Of a stretch of DNA of 64,000 bases, positions 1 through 13,010 are shown one piece after another. The number at the start of each line of letters is the position of its first letter. Position 1 is the first letter of the stretch. Below the pieces are notes generated by a model. That model saw only the letters and a program-made list of their open reading frames with translations, searched no databases and was not told the origin of the DNA. Location: the NCBI RefSeq assembly GCF_000189635.1, contig NW_002476164.1:1-64000 (forward strand), read 5' to 3'. This stretch comes from Tetrahymena thermophila SB210. Lineage: Eukaryota; Ciliophora; Oligohymenophorea; Hymenostomatida; Tetrahymenidae. The translations under genes were made by a program, and so were the position numbers.

Positions 1-3000
1 CTTAAATATTAAAAAAGTTTAAATAAAATTGGTGATGAAGGTGCATTAGGCTTAGGTTCTGCTTTAGCAAATTGCATTAATCTCTCAAATTTGGCACTTA
101 ACCTTTAGTAAAATCAGTTTATTTATTTTGGATTTTGATATTTTTAATTATAAAAATTAATTTAAAACAATAAAACTCTTATTTCTTTTTCTAATTATTG
201 TGCTTGTTTTTTTTGTTCTTTCTTTGTTAATTTAACTCATCATTTTATTTTTAACTTTTGCTTTAATTATTAATTAATCTATTATTTTATAATTTAATTA
301 TATATTTTTCTTCAATATTGAAAAAGTGACAATAAAATTTGTGATGAAGGTGTATTAGGCTTAGGTTCTGCTTTAGCAATGTGCATTAATATCTCAAATT
401 TGGCACTTTTTCTTGGGTAAAAACAGTTTATTTATTTTGGGTAGTTTTATTTTTAATTATAAAAACAAATTTAAAATAATTAAGCTCTTTTTTCTTTTTA
501 TTGCGCTTGCTTTTTTTTCTTCATTTTTTTAATTTAACTCATCATTTAATTTTCAACTTTTGCTTTTATTATTAGTTAATCTTATTATTTAATATTATTT
601 CTTATTTCTTTCCTTCTAATTAACTAATTAATAACATATTTTTTCTTTAAAATTTAAAAAGTTTTAATTAAATTAGTGATCAAGGTGCATCAAGCTTAGG
701 TTTTGCTTTAATAAATTGCATTAATCTCTCCACTTTGACACTTAACTTTAAGTAAAAATAGTTCATTTGTTTTTTATTGTGATGTTTTAACTATAAAAAT
801 TAATTTAAAAAACAATAAAGCTCTTTTTTCTTTTTCTTTTTATTTTGCTTGCTTTTTTTTTTATCATTCTTCCACCATTTTATTTTAGACTTTTGTTTTT
901 ATTATTAATTAATCTTATTTTTTCATATTTTTTCCTTCTAATTAACTATTTAATAATATATTTTTTAGTAATTTTTTGAACTAAAATAAAATTGGTAACG
1001 AAGGTTCATCAGGCTTAGGTTCTGCTTTAGCTAATTGCATTAATCTCTCAAATTTGACACTTTACCTTAAGTAAAAACAGTTTATTTATTTTGGATTGTG
1101 ATATTTTTAAATATAAAAACTAATTAAAAACAATAAAGCTCTTTTTTCTTTTTCTTTTTATTGTGATTGATTTATTTTGTTCTTTCTTTGTTAATTTAAC
1201 TCATCATTTTATTTTCAAGTTTTACTTTTATTATTTATTAATTAATCTTATTATTTCATCTTCATTTTTTTCCTTCTAATTAATTATATAATTTTTCTTC
1301 AATATTTAAAAAGTGACAATAAAATTGGTGACGAAGGTGCATCAGGTTTAGGTTCTGGTTTAGCAAAGTGCATTAATCTCTCAAATTTGACACTTGAGCT
1401 TAGGTAAAAGCATTTTATTTGTTTTAGATTGTGATATTTTTAATTATTAAAACTAATTTAAAAAGCAATAAAGCTATTTTTTCTTTTTCTTTTTATTATT
1501 CTTGCTTGCTTTTTTATTATTTCTTTGTTAATTTAAATCATAATTTTATTATCAACTTTTGCTTTTATTATTAATTAATTAATTAATCTTATTATTTCAT
1601 ATTTTTTCTTCATTTTTTCGGCGGGGGAGGGGGTGGTGAAATTCAGAACACCATTATATTGATTTGGTACATAAATATTATAAAATTTAAAAAATTAATT
1701 ATTAGAATTTTTTCAAATATAACCTACTACCTATCTCTAATGACTACTATATTTTTAAGTTTATCTTTAGATACTAATATTAAGATTTAATAATGTATGC
1801 TAAATTAATTTTTCTGTGATATCTATCACTTCATAAAAGCAAATTTATTAATTAATATTTGATAATTAATTATTTATTTTATTTGTTTTTTTATCCATTT
1901 TTTATTAATTAAATTCCATAAGTTGCTTTTCAATATATTTGAAAAAATAAATAAATGATATAATAGATTAAAAAATATTACGAATTTTAAGAAGTAATTA
2001 TTTATTTTTTTATTAATATCCTTTAGATTTTTATAAATTAATAAAAAAAGTTTTTAAACTCTTCATTTTTATCTCATTAAGTTCTCCATATTGATTTGAC
2101 GTAAATTTAATTTTTTTTTTAATATTATTTTTATTACTATTAATATTTTTTATATATTTAACTTTTAACTCATTTAAATAAATAATTTTTCTAATAGAAA
2201 TTATCATGATTATTCATTGATTTTTATTAAAACAATAATTTTTTAGCTCTTTTAACTTAATTTTTATTAAATTTTTAAATACTTTTTATTCATTTTTATT
2301 ATTTGATATTTTTTCTTCATTTTTGCTAGTAGCACTTACACTTGATAAATACACTTGTTTTTGATTTTAATATTAATAATTATAAATTAATTTGAAAGAT
2401 TAAAGCTCTTTTAATTTATTTTCCTTTTTCTTTTTATTGTGTTTGTTTTTTTTTTGTTAATTTAACTAATTATTAATTAATATTATTATTTCATTTTATT
2501 TCTTCATTTTTTCCTATTAATTTACTATTTAATTAAATATTTTTCTTCAATATTTAAAAAGTGACAATTAAATTGGTTTTATGGGCGCATTAGTATTAGG
2601 TTCTACTTTAGCAAATTGCATTAATCTCTCAAATTTGACACTTGACCTTGGGTAAAAACAGTTTATTTGTTTTGGATTATGATATTTTTAATTATAAAAA
2701 CTAATTTAAAATAATAAGCTCTTTTTCTTTTTCTTTTGCTTGCTTTTTTTGTTCTTTCTTTGTTAATTTAACATCATTTTGCTTTCAAACCTTGCTTTTA
2801 TTATTAATTAATATTATCATATTCTTTCATATTTTAACTTCCTTATTTCCTTCTAATTAACTAATTATTTATATTTTTTTTCTTCAATATTTAAAAAGTG
2901 ACAATTGCATTTGTGACGAAGGTGCTTCAGGCTTATGTTCTATTTTAGCAAATTGTTTTAATCTCTCAAATTTGACACTTATTCTTTAGTAAATACAGTT

Positions 3001-4622
3001 TATTTGATTTGAGTTGTGATATTTTTAATTATAAATTTAAAACAATAAAGCACTTTGTTCTTTTTTTTTATTGTGGTTGCTTTTTTTTGTTAATGTAATT
3101 CATCATTTTGTTATTATTAATTAATCTTATATTTGATTTTTTTCTTCATTTTTTTCTTCTAATTAATTATATTTTATTCTTCAACATTTAAAAGTAAAAA
3201 TAAAATTGGTGCAAAGGGTGCATCAGGCTTAGGCTCTTCTTTAGCAAAATGCATTAATCTCTCAAATTTAAAACTTAATCTTCGGTAAAAACAGTTTAAT
3301 TGCTTTGTATTGTGAAATTTTTAATTAATACAAAATAATAAAACTCTATTTTCTTTTTCTTTCCACAATGATTGCTTTTTTTTTTCTTAGTTATTTTAAT
3401 TCATCATTTTATTTTCAACTTTTAATTTAATTATCAATTAATCTAATCTTACTATTTCTTATTTTTTCCTTCTAATTAACAACTTAATTATTTTTTTTCT
3501 TCAATATTAAAAAAGTGGCAATTAAATTGGTGTAATGGGTTCATCAGGGTTAGGTTCTGCTTTAGCTAATTGCATTAATCTCTCAAATTTAAAACTTGAT
3601 CTTCGGTAAAAATAGTTTAATTGTTTTGGATAGTCATATTTTTAATTATAAAAATGATTATTAAACAATAAACCTTTTTTTTCATTTTCTTTTTATTTTA
3701 CATGCTTTTTTTTGTTCTTTTTTTGTTAATTTCATTTTATTTTTCTTCAATATTTAAAAAGTTACAATTAAATTGGTGACAAAGGTGCATCAGAATTAGG
3801 TTCTGCTTTAGCAAATTGCAATAATCTCTCAACTTTAAAACTTAATCTTTAGTAAATAAATACTGCTTATTTGTTTTGGATTGTGAAATTTTTAATTAAA
3901 AAAACAAATTTAAAATAATAAAGCTCTTTTTTCTTTTTCATTTTTATTTTACTTGCTTTTTTCTGTTCTTTCTTTCTTTGTTAATTTAATTCATTATTTT
4001 GATTTCAACATTTGCTTTTATTGCTTAATTAACCTTAGTATTTCATATATTTTCTTCATTTTTTCCTTTAATTAATTAATTATATTTATTTTTTTAATAT
4101 TTAAAAAATTTTAATTAAATTGGTGACTAAGGTGCATCAGGCTTAGGTTCTGGTTTAGCAAATTGTACTAATCTCTCAATTTTAAAACTTGATCTTCTGT
4201 AAAAATAATTTAATTATTTCTGATTGTGATATTTTTAACTATAAAAACTAATATAAAGCAATAAAACTTTTTTTTACTTTTTCTTTTTATTGTGCTTGCT
4301 TTTTTGTTTTTTCTTTGTTAATTCTAATATTCATCTTATTTTCAATTTTTGTGTTTATTATTAATTATTCTAATTTTTCATATTTCTTCTTTATTTTTTC
4401 CTTCTAATTAACTAATTAATTATATTTTTTTCCTCAATTCATAAAAGTAGAAATTAAATTGGTGATGAAGGTACATTAGGCTTAGGTTATGCTTTAGCAA
4501 ATTGCGTTAAACTCTCAAATTTGACACTTAATCTTTAGTAAAAACAATTTATTTGTTTCGGATTGCAATATTTTTAACTATAAAAAGAATATAAAGCAAT
4601 AAAGCTCTTTTAATTTATTTGA
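1..4622 (+). CDS. Leucine-rich repeat protein, 3' part of a multi-exon gene (partial at the window start)
   Basis: Each exon encodes one ~30-residue repeat of the form DNKIGDEGASGLGSALANC followed by INLSNLTLDL, an RNase-inhibitor-like leucine-rich repeat as found in large ciliate LRR/kinase families. Exons read 18-107, 327-416, 662-751, 969-1070, 1314-1403, 2562-2651, 2899-2988, 3195-3284, 3516-3605, 3762-3851, about 4109-4198 and 4448-4537. Almost all are exactly 90 nt, begin with one base completing a codon and end two bases into a codon, so any number can be joined in frame. Donors are GTAAAA or GTAAAT; acceptors are usually TTTAAAAAG. No TGA occurs in any exon. If the last exon is not spliced, reading continues to TGA at 4620-4622. 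The N-terminus lies outside the window, so a kinase or other domain there cannot be judged. LRRs normally bind partner proteins; the partner is unknown. Confidence 0.75.
18..4537 (+). repeat. Tandem exon-plus-intron cassette array, ~300-345 bp period
   Basis: About twelve copies of a unit made of a 90-bp LRR exon and an intron of mostly 200-250 bp. Introns are recognisably alike: after the donor they carry a motif like CAGTTTATTTGTTTTGGATT, then AATAAAGCTCTTTTTTCTTT, then TTAATTTAACTCATCATTTT, and end with TTCTTCAATATTTAAAAAG. Distances between exon starts are 309, 335, about 310-320, about 335-345, 1248 (array break), 337, 296, 321, 246, about 347 and 339 bp. Similarity of the introns as well as the exons shows that the whole genomic unit was multiplied, by unequal exchange or a similar process. 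Confidence 0.9.
1620..2325. other. Non-repeat stretch interrupting the LRR cassette array
   Basis: After the fifth exon the intron runs into a G-rich motif (GGCGGGGGAGGGGGTGGTG, 1620-1638) and then about 0.7 kb of AT-rich sequence without LRR or intron similarity. From about 2325 intron-like sequence resumes (ATTAAAGCTCTTTTAATTTA near 2400) without a preserved exon in front of it. It may be an insertion, or a decayed copy of two to three units. If transcribed it would simply enlarge one intron (1404-2561). Confidence 0.6.
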
Positions 4623-6493
4623 TAGCTTTTATTTTATTAATTTTTTTTATTCCGCTATTGCTATTTTATTCAAAAATTTAAGAAATAATTTTTAATTTTA
4701 AAGTTTAATTTATTTAATGTTTATTTAAAATTTACATAAATTTATTATAAAAGTTTTAGCCCAATGAATTATTTATCAAAATACAAGGTAATACGGAAGT
4801 GTCTTAAAGCAAAAAGATTAGTTGTCTTTAAAAATTAATTCTGATGATAAACAAGTAACGAAAAAAGGATGAATATTTATTAAATGTTTGAATTATTGAA
4901 TATTATTTATTTTATTATACTGTAAGTTCTCATATATTAACATCCCCCCCCCCCATAAACTTTTGAAAATTTTTTTGGTTATATTAGAAAATTTTTAAAA
5001 ACTGGACTTAATGTATTATGGCCTTAATATATGAACTTTTACAGTATTATTGGAATCTAATACTAATTTTGAATTTACTATATATATCATATGATATGTT
5101 TATGTTTTTATATTTGCAGAAAGAATTTTTAGGTAAAATTATACTAAACTAAAATTAATTTAGATTTTTATTTACAAAACATATATTTTTTATAAACTAA
5201 GTTGTTTTGTTATAGATAAAATAAATATTTTAATTATCCAGCTAATATATATTTTCTATTATGTTGAGATATATATCATATTATATATAAATTTTAACAA
5301 ATACTAAATATTTCAAGAGAATATAATAAGAATAGTAAAATAACTCAATAATATAGTCAAAAATAAATAAATATAATTGATGTTTTCATTATTTTTAATT
5401 TGTATTTATTATTAAAATTTTATTAATTTGAATGACTAATTTTATATAAAATTATGTATTTGTATATATGAATAATAGAAATATTTTAATTACAATAATA
5501 TATAAAATTATTTTTACTAATTTTATTTGATATGTAAATCTAACTAAAGTGAAACTAAAATTTTAGTATTTTATTTTTTGTGTAGGCAAAAACAACTTCA
5601 TCTTTTAATTTAAATAAGTTTCTGATAATAACTAATTTTTGATGAATCTACAAGTAAATTTTTGATAACTATTCGATTTTCTTATTGATAAAAAAATGTA
5701 CAAGAAATATTGAAATTCATTTAAAAAGTGAATAATATGCCTTTTTAGATTCATATATAATTTAAAAAATTTTTTGAAATAGACATATTTGTTAAGCTAA
5801 TTTTTCTTTTTTTTTGCGTGTTCTAAATATTTATTACTCTTAATCATTCTAAAAAATAATTAATTCATTAGTATGCTATTAATGTAATCTAAACTTTACA
5901 ATTTCACCTACCTATTTTGTTTTTAAAAATAATTTGTCCTTCCTGCTTAAAAAGTTCATAGTAAATTATAAATTATTTCTAAAATATAAACATTTATAGA
6001 AAATATAAAAAAATTAAAGATTTCATTATATTTAATTATATATAGTAAAAACTATTTCAAGAGATTACCTTCCAGACAGACCAAAATTTTATCAAATTTT
6101 TATATCATTATTTTATTAGACATATCATATTTGATGAAAAAGATTAAAATCCTCCCTCCTCAGCTTTTTTTTAGCTGTTTTTAAAAGATTTAATACATAA
6201 TAAGTATCAATTTTAATATTCTTTATTCTACTAAATATTTTAATAGTTTTTCATTATTTATGATAGATAGATATAAATTTATTTATTACTAATGTAAGAT
6301 AAAAAATCTTTCAGAAAAACCCGAATTAAATCAAAAAAAGCTGATCATAGAAAAGCTGATATCTAATTTGCAAATTTAATTTAATTTTGATAACTAAATG
6401 CAGATTTTTAAAAAATACACTCTTTGATTAGAATAAATTAATGAAAAATAATAAATTAATTAATTGAAAAAAAAATAAATTAAATAGCTTAAA
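4623..6493. other. Intergenic, AT-rich; C11 tract
   Basis: No coding region recognised. The start (4623-4720) is the decaying end of the LRR array. An uninterrupted run of 11 cytosines lies at 4944-4954, notable in this AT-rich DNA. The rest is A/T-rich and probably holds the promoter of the surface antigen gene that follows. Confidence 0.6.
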
Positions 6494-7198
6494 ATGAATA
6501 ATAAAATTACTTCTATACTCATTGCAGTATGCTTATTCTAAATTGTACTTGCAAATCCTTGTGCTATATGTACTTATAGTACTGATGGTACTGATGCAAC
6601 AACTTGTAATCCTTGCCCTTAAAATACTTGTACTCCTGCTGCTGGAACTAAAGGTAATGATAATACAGTATGTATAGCTCAACTTTGTCCTTAAGGTACA
6701 AGCAGTGCTACTGGTTTTGATACTGATGGTAAAGGAGCAGGCTGTACCTCTTGTCTTGCAGGTAATTACTCTGGTGTAGGATCTAAAACTTGCACACCTT
6801 GTCCTGCAGGTACCTATTCTAGTGCTGATAAAAGCGCATCATGCTAACACTGCGATATAGGTACTTATTCAACTCCTGGATCTGTAAAATGTTCAATTAC
6901 AACTAAGCAATGTCCTGCAGGTTATAGTGGTCTTAACGCTGGTTATGATACTGATGGAAATGGCGCAGGATGTACTAAATGTGAAATCAACAACTGGTCT
7001 AATTAAGGAGCTAGTTAATGTTCTCCCTGCATCAATAACCGTACATCACCTGCTGGTTCTACTTCAGTTACTGCTTGTGCATGCCCTTAAGGAACTACAG
7101 GTCCTAATGATGGTATAAGTTTGTGCAAACCTAGTTCTTCTAGCTCCAACATTCTTTAAATAGCTTTAGTTTTTATTTCTTTAATAGTATTTTTTTGA
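6494..7198 (+). CDS. Immobilization-antigen-like surface protein, 234 aa
   Basis: Single-exon ORF when TAA/TAG are read as Gln. Residues 1-20 (MNNKITSILIAVCLFQIVLA) are a signal peptide. The mature part is cysteine-rich with repeated CxxC pairs (for example CAIC, CNPC, CTSC, CTPC) separated by Gly/Thr/Ser-rich segments such as GFDTDGKGAGCTSC and GYDTDGNGAGCTKC. The C-terminus has a Ser run (SSSSSN) and a hydrophobic tail (ILQIALVFISLIVFF) with no charged residue after it, the layout of a GPI-anchor signal. This is the architecture of ciliate i-antigens (Ser proteins of Tetrahymena), which coat cell body and cilia and whose expression switches with conditions. It is shorter than the second antigen in this window because it lacks the expanded repeats. 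Confidence 0.88.
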
Positions 7199-10100
7199 TA
7201 TCTCTAAATAATTATTAAGATAAAATTGAAATAAATAATGGCAAAATTATTATTTATCATAATTATTAATGCATAAAATTTATATTATTTAAAGTATAAT
7301 TTTTTATAATTATTAAAGAAATTATTTCAAATTTCAAAGTCTATCTTTATAAAAAACAACTGAAAAAAATTCTAATTTATTTTAAAAAATTATAATTACA
7401 GGCTATTCTTAAATTAAGTTGAAGCAAAAAATATTTATTTTTAGAAATATGTAATTTATTTATTGAATAAAAAATAGTAAAAACTTAAATAAAAATAAAT
7501 GAACAAATATGAATTCCATGAATAAAGATTTATTAACTTTGAATAATATAGGTGTTTATATTATTACATTTTTGATCTTTTTACATTTTATAGTCATTAT
7601 CAAAATAAATTTCTATTTACCAACTTCATACTTCTTTTTTTTCATACAAATATTAATCATTTAAATTATTTTTATAATAATTACCTAATATCAATTAAAT
7701 TTAATTTAAATAAAATTATGCACAACATAAAAAATAATTAAAACATAAAGTAAAGTGAAGTTAATTTTTTTCAACACCTTTATTTAAATTTACAATTTAA
7801 TTAAAATTAATCTAATTTAAGAACAAGAGGTAAAGTAAATATTTTTATATTAAACTTTTATGCCAAATTTTTAGTCCCTAAGCCAATTTTAGCAAGAAAC
7901 TAAATGCCAAAGTAAAAGGTATTAAGAATATAAAATTTGAAATACCTTAATACCTCAATAAGAAAGTCGAACGAATAACGAGGTATTAAAAAAATAAGGA
8001 AAAATTAAGTTCATCAAATTTTATGAAGCAAAAAATTAAAATGCCTTTCTTTTTAATAAAATCACAGGTAGATAGATCTGTCAGATAAATTCTGACAAAC
8101 CAAAATAAAAAAAGCAAGAAGGATACTTAGCATTCAAATTTCAATATCTGGTTTAGCAATAATTAATTTTGAATTAAAACAATGTTATATAACTATTTTT
8201 AATTTAAAATACTATGTTAATTATTAATATTTAGTTAGCATCAACTTTATTTTTTAATAGAGAAAAACGTAATTTTATTATAATATTTACTCTAATTAAT
8301 TATCTTATACTAAAAATATAATTAAAATAAAATTTGTATAGTTCTACTTAAATCAACTTTTTATTATGCTTGAAACTATATATAAAAAAAATAATTAATT
8401 ATTTATTATATTCACTAGATTTATTAAATATTTATATCAAATCTACCATAAAGGAAACTAAGTTCTATATTTTAATGTAACTTTACAAGAATCAGAAAAT
8501 TAATAATAATTTAAATTATAAATTTATTTACGATTCTATTTTTTCTATGATTTTCTTAAATCAAGCTAATGAATTACTCCCAATTTAATGATTATATATT
8601 TATTTTATATTAAGCATAAAATCAACTGTAGATTTTTAAATTAAATAATTTAATAGAAAAAAATTCATACATTTTTTCATGATCTTAATATTTAAGGAAA
8701 GATTTGAGCATCATTATTTGATATTATTTTTAAAAATTTCTTTTTTCTAGAACGAAAAAGAATAATATTCCAATTATTTTTTCAATTGCGTTTAAAAAAA
8801 TATTCTTAAAATATAAATTGAAAATATAAATAAACAAACATATTTTAATCATAGATTTTATTTAATAATTTTATATGACAAAAGCTTTTATTCAAAGCCA
8901 ATTTTAAACAAATCATTATAAATAATATATTATTACAAATTTTATCAAAAATAGATTATATATTTGTATTGCAAAATTAGTTAAAAATCAAATAAGATGT
9001 TTGGAGAAAATTTACTAGATTTTTTCAATTAAGAATTTTATAATATTGAGAAGATAAAATTCAAATTAAGATAAATAAAAAAAAAATGTTGTTTTCCTCT
9101 TTTAGATTTAGATGAAGTGAACTTTTTAAGAAAAGAAATAATAAGATTTATGGAATAATCCTTTTAAAATAAACTCACGCTACAAATACAAATATAGTTT
9201 GAATGATTACTATTACCATTATTCTCTTAAAAGGTCATTAATGGAATAAAAAGAAGCAAGTTGATTGAATTTGAAAGATATCATGCATGTTTTAAAAATA
9301 TCTTTCAATTAGATAATATTAATAAGAATTAATCAAAAAGTCTATATAATTAATTATTACTCCGTAAAAATTAAAGCAAGATCCATAAAATAAATCCCAT
9401 CAAAATTGAAATATTTAAGTTAAGCAAATAAATTAATTATTCAAATATAGTAATCAAAAAATAATAAATCATATACTTTTTTTTATTTACAGAATAATAA
9501 TAATAGCTTTTCTATTTATATAAAGATGTAACTTAACTTTTTTAAAAAAAATTATTTGATAATTGAATGTAGCTTGTTTATAAATAAATAAAAAAATACA
9601 TTTTACCATTTTATTTTGAATATTATATTTATTCATTCATTCATTCATTTGCTGAATGATCTAAGCTGATCAAAGATTTTGAATAAAATTTAACTTTTAT
9701 AAATAAAAATAAAAAGTATCGCTTTATGAAAATCAAACCATAAGAGGATTTTCTAAAGAACTTTATAAATATTCTTTTTACCACAAAAAAATATTGCGTA
9801 TTGATTACTCAATGAATTCTACAAATTTCTTTAAAAGTCTTTGAAATAAAATTATTTTTATAAACCTAGAAATTTAAATATTTTTTAAAATTAACAAAAT
9901 TTGGTCAATAAATTTTATTTTTTCTAATTATACTTATTATAATTATAAGTTGTCTTTCATAAAATAAATTTTCTATTTTCTAGCTTTAAAAAAGTTAGAG
10001 TTTAAAGATTACTTTAATTTAATTTAGGAGAGTAAATTTAACTAAAATGTTAAAATTAATAAATCGCTTCAGTTGAATATTTTTTTTGAAATAATTTAAA

Positions 10101-13010
10101 AATGTACTATTAAAAATTTTATTTACCGTTCATTACTTTGTATCATTTTCCTAATTACATTTTATTTCTTATAAATAAATCTTTATGATTTAGTTTTTGA
10201 AGATTCATAATTTAGGATCAGATTATAAGTGTATTGATTACAGTATTTTTTTAATAAGATTAATGTCTTAATTAATCAGAATTAAATATTTGTTAATACT
10301 ATAAGGATGGATATGCAATAAATCTAAAGCATATAATTAAAAATACTAGGAATTTTAGAGTGTTAATATTTAATAGCTAATAAATTCAGGCTATAAATTG
10401 ATTCGTTTTAATAGAAAAATATACTAAGTAAAAATAAAACAATTATAAAAAAATCTATTTATTTACACAATTTATATCGCATTAAATACAAAACTAATTT
10501 AATTCTTTTATTTCATTTCACTCAAAAATTATGCTTTTATCTGCTTAAAAAAATGCTGATTTGCTTCTATTTTGAGTCACATACACTTATAAAAAGATTA
10601 GTTATATCAAATTAAATAACTGATTGATGATAACTATTTTTATAAAGAAAAAAAATGAAAGGTTTTAAAAATATTGTAAACAAGAGCTTTAAGCTAAATT
10701 ATTATAAAATCTTTCAAATGTAAATTAAAAAGATTAAATAAAATTAATTTTCACAAATGAATGAATCTAGTAAATTTGATTCCTTAAAATATCCTAAAAT
10801 TCAAATTAAATTAAAAGAATGACTTTTTATGAATTTGTATTTTAATATTTTATGTAAGCAAATTTAAGTGTAAAGTTTAACAATAAAATTCTATGACTAA
10901 ATTTTAATCAGTATGTGTTACAATACATCCATCCATCTGTCCGTCCATACATACATACATAAATATTTTTTAGCTTCATAAAAATTTGAAGAAAGAATTT
11001 CCAAGAAAAAATACAGTTTCTTAAAGATAGGAAATAATTTTTTTTACTTAGGAGAAATAAAAAATATATAAAAATAGAACAAAAAATTGATATAGATTGT
11101 TTAAATTTGATCCATTATTTATTTAGAGTTTACAAAAGCCTTATTTATTTTGTTTACCTGAATTGTTTAATTAAGAATCCATCGATTATTAACCTCAAAT
11201 TTTTTAATTTGAAAACTATTAATAAGATTACACTATTAATTTTTTTCGATTTTATATAAAATAATTTGGAATTAAAATAAAAAATGGAAAAATCAATATT
11301 TGAGCATGATTTTATCAAAGTTGTATATGTCCAAAAAATGAAAGATTGTTTTCTTTCAATTATATTAAAATATTTTTTTTGGTGTAATATTAAATTGTTA
11401 ATCTTTCATTAAAATTAAATTGAACTTTCTTTGCTTGTTAGTACTATCAATTATGAATGGTCCTAGTCAAATAATTTTATGAATAAAATTAAACCATGCA
11501 TGAATTAATTACTTTTATTCAGTTGAAATTAAAAAGATACTCAAGCTAATTTAGTTGGTATCAACTACCTTCTTTATTACCTAAAATATTTAATTATAGG
11601 AAGTGTATTTACTTTTTCCATTTTGAAATTTCTAAAATTTTTCAGTGATTGAAATAGTTAAATAAATTGTTTTATTTTATAATAGCTATAAAAATAAAAT
11701 CATATTGTTTTTACTGGAAAATAAAAGCTTTTTGAAGATTTTTCTTCAGGAATATTTAAAGTCTTAGAAAAAATCTTGAATTAAATTTATAAATTGTAAA
11801 CCAGTATCAAGTAATGACTTGATGTACAAGTAAATTTATTAAAATTAGTACTACTACAAAGTGTAAATACTAATTTAGAAGGCAGAAAGATATTTTTATT
11901 TATTTTCTATCAAAGTTATTTTTTAAGTTTTGCTTTTTCTAGATTCTTTTTCTACAAAAGATATATTTTCTAATACTATTTCATATATTTGAATTAATGT
12001 AAAAACTCATAAATTTTATAGCTCAATTATTAAATAATTACAAGATAAAATAAATGGTTAATTTCTGAAATTTTATTGTTTCTTAAAAAATTAAATTCTT
12101 TAAATCTTACAAGTTGTAGTTTATAGATATAAGGTATTGAGATTGTTTGATTATTTTCTTTTAATACTTGAATCTAAATTAAGTTTAAGTTGATTTTTAT
12201 TGAATTATTTATAGGAAAAATTATTTAATATTGATTACATTTATTAATTTAAAATTTGTGAATATTATTTTTCTAATATGTTTGTTTGTTTGTCTCTAAA
12301 AAATTAGTACCTCCATTTCCAAAAGAAATTTCGAAAATATTCAATTAAAAATGTTAGTTGTATTTTGAATTTAAAATTCTTAAATGAAAATGATTGAGTT
12401 AATCTAAATCACTAATAAAATAAATATCATTGCTTTTAAACTATATTAGCATTATAATATTTGTGAGTGTATGTATGTACATATTCCTGCTTGTAGATAA
12501 ATCTTATTTTTGAATTTAGATATCTTTAAAATAGCTTAAGAAAAATCACGTAAAAAGTTGATAATCTAAATATTTTTTGAGTGTTTTTCAAAATTATATT
12601 TAATAGGTACAATCTTTATAGACTTTTAATTTATTATTTAGATATCTATTGAAATTCATAAATTCTTCTTTGAACTTTATTTCGTTTTAATGGTTTATAT
12701 CAAACACAAACAAAAATAAAAAGCTTTTTACTTGATAGAATTATAATAAATTTAATTCGGTTTTTTTTTAATATTATCTTTTTTTTATTATAATTGAAGA
12801 ATAAATAGCTAACATGTAAAGTTTAATGTTGATCTTTAAAAATATGAAATGCAAGTAAGTGGAATAGATTGGTGCATAGATTATTAATAAATCAATAAAA
12901 TATCCTCAAATAGTTACAATCAATCTTTTTCTTTTAAAATTTGAGGTTTTTAAAAAAGCAAATAATAATTAAATAATAAATAAATTACAAATAAACAAAA
13001 TAAATAACAA
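7199..13010. other. 5.8 kb intergenic region between two surface-antigen genes
   Basis: No coding region recognised on either strand. Very AT-rich with simple-sequence patches: an ATTC run near 9632-9650, a CATC/CATA tetranucleotide tract at 10924-10962, and TGTTTGTTTG near 12285. Two short hairpins stand out: a perfect 10-bp stem (TTAATACCTC, 7947-7956, with 7980-7989) and a 7-bp stem (TGTCAGA, 8079-8085, with 8091-8097). The latter lie in a slightly less AT-rich patch (about 7860-8110) whose role is unknown. Confidence 0.55.

Noticed and set aside
6927-7118. Plus-strand 63-residue ORF
   Set aside because: Out-of-frame reading inside the first surface antigen gene; the true frame has signal peptide, CxxC pairs and GPI-type tail.
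10924-10962. CATC/CATA tetranucleotide tract as a possible functional repeat
   Set aside because: Ordinary microsatellite in non-coding DNA; no associated gene or motif.
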